Shown here in pieces: positions 55,340 through 64,000 of a DNA stretch of 64,000 bases. The stretch lies in the NCBI GenBank assembly GCA_024734495.1, contig JALMQS010000030.1:35323555-35387554 (forward strand). Reading direction: 5' to 3'. The notes under the pieces were generated by a model. The model made no database searches and was not told where the DNA came from. It was given only the letters and a program-made list of their open reading frames with translations. How positions within the stretch are numbered: position 1 is the first letter of the stretch; every line of letters begins with the position of its first letter. Source of the DNA: Forficula auricularia (lineage: Eukaryota; Arthropoda; Insecta; Dermaptera; Forficulidae). The position numbers and the translations under genes are program-made.

Positions 55340-56220
55340 GGTATTTTTTTTATTTCAATTAATAAATTTAGCTAAAAATTGAATTTTAACTCATAAAGCT
55401 TAAAAGTGAACGATTTCCTAATTTTTCATCGGTATATTTTATCTTTTGGCAAACGAACGATCGTTAATGGTCATTTCGCTGGTCTTTTTTTTACAGAAAA
55501 CAAACACCCCTATATATACAATGCAATGCACCATCCACTCACACTCAATAAAAGCCGACATATATACATTATTGGTGATAAAAACTCCAGTATATAGGGC
55601 ATCTAAATAAAAATAAATTTTCTTATTTGAAATAAAACAAGTTGAAGGCGCGTAAATGCGGATTTCACTCAATTTCGATATTGGCTTTACCAAAATATAT
55701 CGTTATATGTATACCTATATATAATATATATAAATATATATGGTAAAAAAGCATGCTTATCTCTATCGGCAATCGAAGCCTACCGAAAGAACATTAAACC
55801 AAAAATTCACATTATTTTATACGGATCAGTGCATTTTATTTTTTACCCATAATCTTGGAAAATATTCATGCATGGTTATCGGCTTGTGGGGTGCCGAGTC
55901 GTTTAGCTCTTCTCAATTTATATTTTATCAATATAATCCCTATAAATATATGCGTGTATGTATATATATATATAGAGAGAGAGTGAAATCCTGTCATCAA
56001 ATTGGAACAGAAATTCATAGAAATTCATCGACTAAGATAAATTCAAATATAATTAAGAATTTTATATATATATATAGATAGATAGATAAGGAAATTATTT
56101 TTTCTTTAAAATATAGAATATATAATTTCAAATAAATTTATGTAATTTGAATAAAAATGATACAAAAGTTTACTCACAGTTTTTAAAAGAATAACTGTAG
56201 TAAATTTGTTCCAGATCGAA
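55340..56220. other. No gene; microsatellites
   Basis: AT-rich with several short (TA)n, (GATA)n and (GA)n tracts (55715-55740, 55965-55985, 56065-56090). A 113-residue + frame (55740-56081) is Tyr/Ile-rich and ends in microsatellite-coded residues. I do not regard it as a gene. Confidence 0.35.
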
Positions 56221-56224
56221 CAGT

Positions 56225-56845
56225 GTTTAGAATTGTAATATTTTGCCCCCTCTTTCGCCCTCCACGCACTCATTTTGGCTATTGATTTTTACAGCATACA
56301 TTTTATATAGTCTTAAAAACTAACATTACAAAATTTGATCTATATCGGAGAGAGTATTAATTTTTTGCCCCCACTAACATTTTGGATAGTTGGGAGTCGA
56401 ATTTCAAAAAATCCTGAAATTACTTTTTAGATATTTGTATTTAGAATTTTATTAAGTAAAAATCAAGTAGATATCTTATCGTTCTTAATTGAAAATGCAT
56501 AATTATTGTAAACACAATGCCAAGATATTTTGCCCCTTTTGACACCTTTAGGGGTCGAATTTCAAAAAATCCTGAAATTTGTTTTTAGATATTTTAATTT
56601 AGTATTTTTATAAGTAAAAAGCAAGATAGATATTTTATCGTCCTTAAGAGATATCGCATAATCAGTGAAAACACACTTTGCCCCCTTTGACCCCCTTAGG
56701 GGTCGAATATCGAAAAATCCTTTCTTACTGAGCCCCTATGTCATAGATGTAATATCCTCTTCAAATTTCATGTTTCTCTGTCTAGTGGTTATGCCTGTTT
56801 TGATGATGAGTGAGTGAGTGTATCGGGCAAAGAATTTTATATATA
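56225..56845 (+). repeat. Tandem ~155-bp repeat and element 3' end
   Basis: GTCGAAT recurs at 56396, 56553 and 56702 after a 'TTTTGCCCC...' block. Units share TTTCAAAAAATCCTGAAAT, AAGTAAAAA and TATCTTATCGT-like words. The last unit runs into CTTCAAATTTCATGTTTCTC and GATGAGTGAGTGAGTG, a 3' phrase common in invertebrate non-autonomous transposons, then a TATATATAG end. Confidence 0.6.
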
Positions 56846-56984
56846 TAGATATAGATAATACAAAATGAAGCAATGTTGACGCGTCACAAAAAAAGTGGCA
56901 ATTTTTCGTTTTGGTGCAGAAATATAAATTTAAATTTTACATGAAATATAAATGATTTATTTATAATAATCAGATGAGTATACT

Positions 56985-57100
56985 ATACCAATTTTTACTT
57001 TCACATTTAAATTCTATAGAATATAGTAATGTGAATTATTGCGTTTCCCTGTCTGGGTCTTGATTCTCTTTTATTTTTCACATATCATCTTATTACTATT
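56985..57100 (+). mobile_element. Family C left end, copy 2
   Basis: TTTTACTTTCACATTTAAAT...GAATATAGTAATGTGAATTA, then CCCTGTCTGGGTCTTGATTC. The same order as at 9449-9530. The rest of the element is not recognisable. Confidence 0.45.
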
Positions 57101-57214
57101 TGAAAACAATTTTGTAACTAGTCAGAATAGCCAACAAAACTGAAATCAGAAAACAATATGTACTAGATTCTTTAATATGAAAATATTTACCATAAGGCAA
57201 TGATTTTTGGTCTC

Positions 57215-58150
57215 GTATTTTCGAAATATTAAAAAAAAATTATATATTTTAAAAATGGCTAAAATTATTTTGATAAAAAAAATTTGAGAAAGTTCACGTC
57301 GTTTTGGTATGCTTTATTGCCTTGCATAGTGAATATCAAAGAAATTATATTTTAATTATTTTGTCAAAATGTCTGTTATTTAGTGAGAATGTTACCAAAT
57401 TTTGAGTTCGGTCTAGCTCAAAAATCAATGAAGTTATCAAATAGGGTGGGTCGAAAAAACTGAAATTTGTTTTTCGAAAACCCTTTAATGAGGAAAAGTT
57501 GCCTATTGTAATAAGAAGAAAAGGGGCATAAAAAAATTAAAATCGGTCAAGTTGTTCCGCTCGAACTTTAAACTTGTTCAAACTTTAAACTTATGAAAAT
57601 ATAATTTTTCTAAGATGTTGCGCGAACGTAAAAAAGTATATTATTGATCAGAATTCAATTTATTTAGGTTATTTAAACCATAAAACAACCATAAAAAACT
57701 ATTGTCTTTATTGTAAAAATTTTAACTAATAGAAAAACATTAGAAAAATATTGTGATTTTTGCAATTTTCATAAGTTTAAAGTTCAATGCACTAGCGGAA
57801 GATGTTAACCGATTTTTTATGTCGTTTTTCTTCTTATTACAATAGGCAACTTTTCCGCACTAAAGTATTTTTGAAAAAAAAATTCAGTTTTTTCGACCCA
57901 CCCTAGTATCAAACTCAAATTTTATATTTAAATATTTTATGCTTAGATTAAGAGGTGAATGAATTTTAGTTGAAATAGGACCAAAATATTAGGGAAATTA
58001 AAAATTTGAATCCATAATCCCGATTTGGACCAAATATTGCGTGCTTTTAGCTTTTAAAACCTTAGAGAAATATGAATGAAAAAATTGGCTTTCTAAATTA
58101 CTGAGGGTGGAGGCAGATGTATGATAACATCATGAGATGGCTACATCACA
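57215..58150 (+). mobile_element. Old family A copy, split by a mariner-like MITE
   Basis: Highly diverged but colinear with A: TTTGTCAAAATGTCTGTTAT (57360), CTAGCTCAAAAAT, then after the insert AGATTAAGAGGTGAATGAAT and a G-rich block. It ends GTATGATAACATCATGAGATGG (cf. GTATGGTAAAGTCAAGTGGATGG). The left hairpin is not recognisable. Confidence 0.5.
57444..57903. mobile_element. mariner-like MITE, 460 bp, TA target
   Basis: Long terminal inverted repeats GGGTGGGTCGAAAAAACTGA / TCAGTTTTTTCGACCCACCC flanked by TA (57442-57443, 57904-57905). Arms continue inward through TTGCCTATTGTAATAAGAAG and ACTTTAAACTTATGAAAAT. A TA target with long TIRs fits a Tc1/mariner-derived MITE. No transposase. Confidence 0.75.
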
Positions 58151-58739
58151 TATTTTTTTTACTTTATCCAATGCAAAGCATGGGTAAAGTATTGCAATCG
58201 CTCTCGGGGCAAGCGTGGCTTCAAAGGGTCCTCAGGTAAAGACTACGGAACCCATGGACTCAATTAAAGTGACAAATTGTAGTATTCAATTAGGTTGAAT
58301 TTTAGCACGTGACGGTTTTGCCAAAAATTACATGGGGTCTCGTCGAGAGGCCAAAAAGTGCCATTTTTTCATTTAGTGCGTGCGGATGGATGTATGGATG
58401 GATGTATGTATGGATGGATGTATGTATGTATGTTATCGTTTTTTGGCCCACGATTTTTTCCACACCGTTGCACCGATTGAAATGAAATTGAAAACCTAGC
58501 ATTCTTTGAACAAAATGAAGCGCTGATTAGTTTTTGGTACATATCGACCCACAAACATTAGTACTTTATTTCAGTACTTTTTTAGTTTTTTCTAAATATC
58601 TTGAAAATGACTTAACCAATTTTGATGAAATTTAATATCCTAATTAAGTACCTTGGGGACCACAAAAAAGGATAAATAAAGTTTTTAGTAAAATTATATT
58701 TTAAAGTACTTTACTCTAGAGTAAGAGAGTACTTTTTTA

Positions 58740-60030
58740 ATTTTTTAAATTCTTTAAAATTTATTCATTTGAATCTTTTAATATAGCTCATTTAGCCTTG
58801 CTTAAGTAAGAATGGATAGGCTTCTCTCTGTGAAATGCTAAAAATTTGGGAGGAAATTTTATAAGTAACCATAGCAACTGCGTTGTTTTCTTATCCCTTA
58901 CCTTTGCAGAAGACATAGAGGAACCGACTTTAAACCAAAAATAGCGATTGATTCTCATCAAATACTTGAGGAATAACCATTCTATATTGGATTTTTGACG
59001 TTTCGGTTTTTATTGGTGACCATTGCTGAAGACATAGAGGAATCGACTTTAAACCAAAAATAGCGATTGATTCTCATCAAATACTTGAGGAATAACCATT
59101 CTATATTGGATTTTTGACGTTTCGGTTTTTATTGGTGACCATTTCTGAAGACATAGAGGAATCGACTTTAATCCAAAAATAGCGATTGAGTCTCATCAAA
59201 TACTTGAGGAATAACCATTCTATATTGGATTTTTGACGTTTCGGTTTTTATTGGTAACCATTGCTGAAGACATAGAGGTATCGACTTAAAATCAAAAATA
59301 GCCATCGATTCTCATCTAATACTTGAGGAATAACAATTCTACATTAGGTTTTTGACGTTTCGATTATTTTTGGTAACCATTGCTGAAGGCATGGAGGAAT
59401 CGACTTAAAATCAAAAATAACGATCGATTCTTATCTAATACTAGAGGAATAACCCTATTGCATTCCATCTTTGATGTTTTGACTATTAATGGCAACCTCT
59501 ACTGAAAACGTGGAAGAATAGATTTAAAATCAAAAAGACTAAAATCTTTTTTGTAAACAACTCAAGCTTGAGTTGTTTGCCATAAAAGAATTTAGTCTTT
59601 TTGATTTTAAGTCTATTCTTCCACGTTTTCAGTAGAGGTTGCCATTAATAGTCAAAACATCAAAAATGGAATGCAATAAGGTTATTCCTCTAGTATTAGA
59701 TAAGAATCGATCGTTATTTTTGATTTTAAGTCGATTCCTCCATGCCTTCAGCAATGGTTACCAAAAATAATCGAAACGTCAAAAACCTAATGTAGAATTG
59801 TTATTCCTCAAGTATTAGATGAGAATCGATGGCTATTTTTGATTTTAAGTCGATTCCTCCATGTCTCAGCAATGGTTACAATAATAACCGAAATGTCAAA
59901 AATCAAATGTAGAATGGTTATTCCTCAACTATTAAATGAGAATTATTTTTGAATTAATGTCAATATGAACTACAAATTGCAAGTGATATCTGATTAATAA
60001 TAAAGGAACAAACATATTAATATTTCAAAT
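58740..60030. mobile_element. Insert in family B, unrecognised foldback element
   Basis: Bounded by TTCATTTGAAT (58769-58779) and ATTTCAAATGAATTT (~60026-60040), short inverted words at its ends. It contains the 119-bp tandem foldback and flanking unique sequence (58780-58900, 59960-60025). No coding; superfamily unknown. Confidence 0.4.
58907..59965. repeat. 119-bp tandem array folding back on itself
   Basis: Six direct units start near 58907, 59026, 59145, 59264, 59383 and 59507 (period 119-124). Each has CTGAAGACATAGAGGAATCG and TTTTTGACGTTTCGG. Divergence increases toward the centre. At AACTCAAGCTTGAGTT (~59569) the sequence reverses and about three and a half inverted units follow to ~59965. 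Arm units pair with their mirror partners (e.g. ATAGTCAAAACATCAAAAAT with unit 6) better than with neighbours. Confidence 0.85.
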
Positions 60031-60075
60031 GAATTTGGATAAAGTTTAGCAACGATCCGTTGCAGTTTATTTCAT

Positions 60076-60560
60076 TAACAGCCAAAACCATACATTGGCG
60101 TAGATTTGTTTTTCCTCAGACCAGGGTACACCGATTTTTGAATTTCTCTTACATAACGAATCGTGTAGGGTACCTAACTAAATTTTTGCATTCTCATTCC
60201 GGAGGTTCAATTTTTGAAGTCTTCATTTTCAAAACTATAAATATTAATTTCACTCTGACATCTCCACTTGATAGTATGCGATGTTTTTAAGTTATAGAAA
60301 CTGAGATTAGAAAAATAAAACAAGAGCCAAAAGTCATCCACAAATTTAATAGTACTTGAGTATATGCATGTATGGAATTGCCTTTCATCAATTCTACATT
60401 GAAATTCTATTATTCTGACTCATAGAAAGAAAATACTTACAAGATATTTTTTGAATAATTTTGCATTTAGTAAGATCTGGCTAGAAAACTCAAAATTTAA
60501 TCAGTTCTCCGCTTCGGAAATGTAAACTACGACTTTTCGTTGTTAAGGGGGTTCGGGAAT
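60076..60560. other. No gene recognised
   Basis: AT-rich; a 76-residue frame starting in the end of family B has no recognisable domain. Confidence 0.3.
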
Positions 60561-61117
60561 CTTTATCATTTGTTTAGGGAAAGCGGTGTTGGTTTATAGT
60601 GAAACATATTAAACAAAGGAATTATTATTTAATTTAACGGGTTATAGTGGTGTTTCACAAAGAGGAAATAAAATTAAAAAAATTAAAAAATCTTTTAAAT
60701 TATTTTGGAGATTTTTTATTTATCTCTATACATATTTCGGGCTATGAACCCTTCATCAGGAGGTTGTACAGAACACTGAATATAAAAATTTTTACATTGT
60801 ATCGATGTTATTATAGTACAGGGCGAGTGGAGGGGGTGAGCCAATGGGAGTTGAAAGAATTGAGTGGTTGAATTTAAAGGTATGTGGAAGGTAGAAAAAG
60901 GGTTATTGAACGAATTGTCTGGACAAGGTCAGGTACATTTCAAATAGGATGTCTTAGTTCGAAATTTATTTGTATAGAATTCTGGGAATACCTGTTAAAG
61001 GAATTTGTTTAAGGGTTTTAGAATATATAAATTTAGACACAAGAAGCGGATTTGCAAGGTTAATTCGAAGATGAGAACAGTAGAACAAATGTTTAGTAAG
61101 GAATGAATGAATTTCTG

Positions 61118-61396
61118 TTAGATTTGGTTTATTAATAGATCAATTATTGTTGATTTAGTGGTTTCTAATTGGTTATTGAGAATGGGTTCATTGCGGGCGA
61201 TTGCTTTCTTGATTTCAAGGGATTCTAATAAATCTAGTTTGCGTCCTTTTGGGGAGAAATGTAGAATAAGGGGGCTTTCATTAGATGGGGAATGATTGTT
61301 ATCAAATAGATGTTCAGCAAAAGCTGAAACGTAACTTAATGGTTGGGGATTAGGTTTGTCACTGTTCAATTGTAGTTGTTTCAGTGATCTCTTGTG
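61118..61396 (-). pseudogene. PLE protein C-terminus, left arm
   Basis: An open frame from the palindrome centre: HKRSLKQLQ, NPQPLSYVSAFAEHLFDNNH, ILHFSPKGRKLDLLESLEIK, KKAIARNEPILNNQ, STIIDLLINQI-stop. The His in AEHL, the GRKLDLLESLEI segment with the likely catalytic Glu, and the ILNNQ ending match the distal GIY-YIG region of Penelope-like proteins. It belongs to a different subfamily from 40806-41131. 5'-truncated; RT absent. Confidence 0.8.
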
Positions 61397-61421
61397 TTCG
61401 ACGATACGGTTGTTGATGGAT

Positions 61422-61538
61422 CACAAGAGATCACTGAAACAACTACAATTGAACAGTGACAAACCTAATCCCCAACCATTAAGTTACGTTTCAGCTTTTG
61501 CTGAACATCTATTTGATAACAACTCATTCCCCATCTAA
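61422..61538 (+). pseudogene. PLE protein C-terminus, right arm (deleted)
   Basis: Repeats HKRSLKQLQLNSDKPNPQPL to AEHLFDNN. One missing base shifts the frame (NNSFPI-stop), and about 210 bp covering the ESLEIK and ILNNQ parts are deleted. A non-functional mirror copy. Confidence 0.75.
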
Positions 61539-61845
61539 TGAAAGCCCCCTTATTCTACATTTCTCCTCTTGTGTCTAAATTTATATATTCTAAAACCCTT
61601 AAACAAATTCCTTTAACAGGTATTCCCAGAATTCTATACAAATAAATTTCGAACTAAGACATCCTATTTGAAATGTACCTGACCTTGTCCAGACAATTCG
61701 TTCAATAACCCTTTTTCTACCTTCCACATACCTTTAAATTCAACCACTCAATTCTTTCAACTCCCATTGGCTCACCCTCCACTCGCCCTGTACTATAATA
61801 ACATCGATACAATGTAAAATTTTTATATTCAGTGTTCTGTATAAC

Positions 61846-61885
61846 CTCCTGATGAAGGGTTCATAGCCCGAAATATGTATAGAGA
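61846..61885 (+). ncRNA. Hammerhead-ribozyme-like motif (GAAAU type)
   Basis: CTGATGA, extra A, stem II GGGTTCATAGCCC, GAAATATGTA. Mirrored on the minus strand at 60729-60765. ATATG weakens the helix III palindrome relative to ATAT. Confidence 0.45.
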
Positions 61886-62001
61886 TAAATAAAAAATCTC
61901 CAAAATAATTTAAAAGATTTTTTAATTTTTTTAATTTTATTTCCTCTTTGTGAAACACCACTATAACCCGTTAAATAATAATTCCTTTGTTTATCATTTG
62001 T

Positions 62002-62750
62002 ATAAGAAAATTTTCAAATTTTTACCATTGACTTGATATATTAAATATTTATTTCCGAAATTTGAAGATGTTCGTCTGTCCCATTACCGAGAAATAAATT
62101 ATTAAAAATTGTCCTTTTAACATGGAAGTAAATTGACCGAGCTTTTAAAAGGGCAATAACTTCTATACAAATTATACAATATTCAACAAATTTATACAGA
62201 TCAATAATTCAACTTTTATGAATCGAATGATACATTTTTCAATAGATTTGACAGTCTAGTTAATTAGTTATTTATAAATGTAAAAATAAAAAGTAATTTG
62301 CAGTCAACAGAATATAACAAAAGCATTAGTGTAGTATTTCAACTCTATTTCTTGAAATCGTGTTTGTGTTATATAAATGTTTTTATAATGAGATAAAATT
62401 TATCGTAATATTCTTTTTATTAATATTATCAAAGCAAATATTTGTATTCGAAATTATCCTCATTATTAGAAATTTTTGTATTAAAAATTTAGTAGGCAGA
62501 AGTTGTCAATCTGCTAAAATACAAAAGATTTTTTCGTAGATCAACCAGATAGAGCTGACTTAAGTTGTCGTGGGTATCTGAATCCAGATAATTCTTAACA
62601 CAATGAGCAAAAAAAAAATACTAGGCTTTGTCTGTCTCCCAGACGTAAAATTTTGAACTCAAAACAAATTTAACCTAAATTGAATAACATAATTCTGATT
62701 TAAATTATTGTGTTTTGAGAATATTTATTTATTTATCCATCGAATTGTTT
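62002..62750. other. No gene recognised
   Basis: AT-rich; no repeats or element ends identified. Confidence 0.3.
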
Positions 62751-62887
62751 GTTTATTTAATGCAGTTCACTAGTAAAGCGTGGTATTGGTAGTGATGAGC
62801 ATGGATATGAAGTGAGAGAGTACATGCTTGTGAGGGGTTGGAGTTTGCCTGCGGGGGTAGTAAGAAAGTCGTTCGTCGTGAATCACC

Positions 62888-62925
62888 AGGGCCGTAAGTG
62901 GCTGTGAGGCTAGCCTCACATTAGA
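62888..62925. other. Orphan hAT-like end with perfect 18-bp palindrome
   Basis: CAGGGCCGTAAGTGGC followed by TGTGAGGCTAGCCTCACA (62903-62920), identical to its own reverse complement. CAGGGCCGTAA resembles hAT-type termini (compare 6316-6514), but no partner end is in the window. Confidence 0.4.
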
Positions 62926-63429
62926 CACATAATTCAAGATCAGCGAGTTGCTTTATAGAAAGGAAACTCCACAAAGAGAAAGATCCGTAAGATGCTGGAC
63001 CCCATTTCGGATCCTAAGAGAGATGGGCATTCGGGGGGATGCGAAAAGTATAATATACTGAGCCCGGGGTCTCTGTGTTGGTGTGTCCATGTATCCATCT
63101 GTGTGGGTGTGAGAGAGCGCAATATTCACTTAAACCCTAGCGAAAGAGCAAAAAATGTTTTTGTTTTAGACGAACAAAAAGGTCGATTATTTTTTACCAT
63201 AAATTTTCTCAGCTATAAATAAAATTTGAAATTTATAGACTTTTTGATATTAATAGACTTTTTGGGGGAGGTTTTAATCTTGAATTAGAAATTTACTCTA
63301 GGATAATTTTAATAAATGGCAATTCAAATAATTTCTTATAAGGCCTGGAAATTTATAGCACAACGATGGCAATGTTATAAAATATGAGAGAAGAGATTCC
63401 ATTAAATTGAATTGAGAGTAATATATAAA
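62926..63429. other. No gene recognised
   Basis: Mixed-composition segment. Overlapping frames of 60 and 76 residues on opposite strands (62940-63222) have no recognisable domains. Confidence 0.3.
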
Positions 63430-63680
63430 TTAAAAGTACCTGGCCTCCGAGCGATGCTCGGTAACTTTTTGCTTCAGTTAAAAGCTATATATTAATTCCC
63501 GAAACCACTCCTCCCCAGACTCCTCACTGCTTCACCCCACATCCTCAACTCCCTACATCCAACCCCACCCCCGAAACCCCATACCTCGCTCCACCCTCCT
63601 GGACCTCCCACCACTGCACCCCACCTCCTGCACCCCCACATCTACCCGCACCGTCACCTCTGTCTCTGTAGCTGAGAAGT
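63430..63680 (-). mobile_element. C-rich Helitron-like 3' region, copy 2
   Basis: Same architecture as 12590-12830: on the minus strand a long G-rich tract leads to TTACCGAGCATCGCTCGGAG (perfect 6-bp stem) and CCAGGTACT. The shared hairpin and tract composition, with little primary identity in the tract, indicate one family. Confidence 0.4.
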
Positions 63681-63713
63681 TTTTTACGGAGTGGGGCTGT
63701 AGGCTCCACCTCC

Positions 63714-63782
63714 AACCCCTTTTAGTCGCCTTCTACGACAAGCAGGGGATACTGTGGACATATTCTAACCCCGGTCCACAGG
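63714..63782 (+). other. Structured conserved motif, copy 2
   Basis: TTTAGTCGCCTTCTACGACA, then AGCAGGGGATACTGTGGAC and CCGGTCCACAGGG. GTCG/CGAC and CTGTGGAC/GTCCACAG stems mirror those of 4276-4340 with compensatory differences. Confidence 0.45.
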
Positions 63783-63892
63783 GAATTTTAAAAATTAGTT
63801 TAAATTTTTTCTTAGGTCTCTAATTCTGAAACTGCGGTAAGAAATTATTTTTTATACAATTTCTAAATTAAAAACGAGTTAAATCCATTTTA

Positions 63893-63912
63893 GTGCCGGC
63901 CTCGGCCGGAAG
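63893..63912 (-). other. GC hairpin near CTAA, possible Helitron 3' end
   Basis: Minus strand CCGGCC-ga-GGCCGG followed by CACTAAAA. A GC hairpin close to a CTRR tetranucleotide is compatible with a Helitron terminus, but the spacing is shorter than usual and no body is identified. Confidence 0.3.
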
Positions 63913-64000
63913 AGAGTATAATTAATTTTATTTTTCATATTGGAAAAGTGGCTAGTATAATTTATAAATAACAAAAAAAATTTAAATTTTAAGGTAAAAA

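Larger units (their letters stand above)
58161..60075 (+). mobile_element. Family B copy 2 carrying a 1.3-kb insertion
   Basis: 5' hairpin ACTTTATCCAATGC-aaa-GCATGGGTAAAGT at 58161. Body nearly identical to 41172-41745, with an expanded (ATGGATGT)n microsatellite at 58383-58432. It is interrupted near 58740 and finished at 60032-60066 by GGATAAAGTTTAGCAACGAT and the hairpin GCAACGATCCGTTGC. Overlapping minus frames are microsatellite-coded. Confidence 0.65.
60574..61989. mobile_element. Head-to-head PLE palindrome, 12-bp TSD
   Basis: The exact TSD TTTATCATTTGT lies at 60562-60573 and 61990-62001. A one-sided left tail of ~37 nt (60574-60610). The left arm (60611-61396) is a PLE 3' part on the minus strand; the right arm (61422-61989) is the same on the plus strand with a ~210-bp internal deletion after CATTTCTCC. 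The 25-nt spacer (61397-61421) is unique. Each arm ends in a pseudo-LTR with a hammerhead-like core (minus 60729-60765, plus 61846-61885). Confidence 0.9.

Noticed and set aside
55740..56081. 113-residue + strand frame, the second longest in the window
   Set aside because: Low-complexity, Tyr/Ile-rich, ends in microsatellite-coded residues; no recognisable domain or codon bias.
58302..58554. Overlapping minus frames rich in HTYIHPYIHP
   Set aside because: Translation of the (ATGGATGT)n microsatellite inside family B.
58907..59400. CTGAAGA and GACGTTTCGG words in each 119-bp unit, resembling hammerhead pieces
   Set aside because: The two words lie on opposite strands relative to the required order, so they cannot form one hammerhead core.

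Overview
This is an AT-rich animal window, most likely from an arthropod (probably an insect), and it consists almost entirely of transposable elements and their remains. I found no host protein-coding gene I would defend. Open reading frames are short and low-complexity. The only recognisable protein sequence belongs to retroelements: Penelope-like GIY-YIG/C-terminal fragments near 40.8, 43.3 and 61.1-61.5 kb, and two RTE-type LINE C-termini near 30.7 and 34.5 kb. The arthropod guess rests on the mix of Penelope-like elements (PLEs), DINE-1/Helentron-like elements, tRNA-headed SINEs and the ACCGACTTC repeat. It cannot be taken to species.

The main pattern is a population of PLE-derived foldback insertions. 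About fifteen loci share one plan: (1) inverted arms made of the PLE 3' pseudo-LTR; (2) at least one hammerhead-ribozyme-like core, CUGANGA, then stem II, then GAAAC/GAAAU; (3) a roughly 40-46 nt tail on one side only; and (4) at the best-preserved loci a 10-13 bp target-site duplication (TSD). The two largest, 42555-44072 and 60574-61989, are head-to-head 5'-truncated copies in which both arms carry the PLE reading-frame C-terminus.

The rest, region by region. 0-8 kb: repeat F, a Helitron 3' end, an ACCGACTTC element (family G), a 160-bp tandem array and a DINE-like copy. 8-16 kb: hAT MITEs, a 440-bp tandem/inverted array, the second F copy and a PLE foldback. 16-26 kb: long-TIR Harbinger-like MITEs, DINE-like A copies, two SINEs and a probable LTR. 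26-36 kb: a ~180-bp satellite interrupted by a PLE foldback and an RTE fragment, plus a second RTE insertion. 36-49 kb: a nested Harbinger/PLE element, a tRNA-headed LINE composite and the PLE cluster. 49-64 kb: SINE, A copies, family E with two nested PLEs, a mariner-like MITE, a 119-bp tandem foldback inside a DINE-like element, and the second large PLE palindrome.

The families nest repeatedly: SINE in G, G in A, PLE in Harbinger, PLE and RTE in satellite, PLE in F with an unoccupied second copy. Many insertion orders can therefore be read directly. All coordinates were read by eye; ends of old elements may be off by tens of bases.
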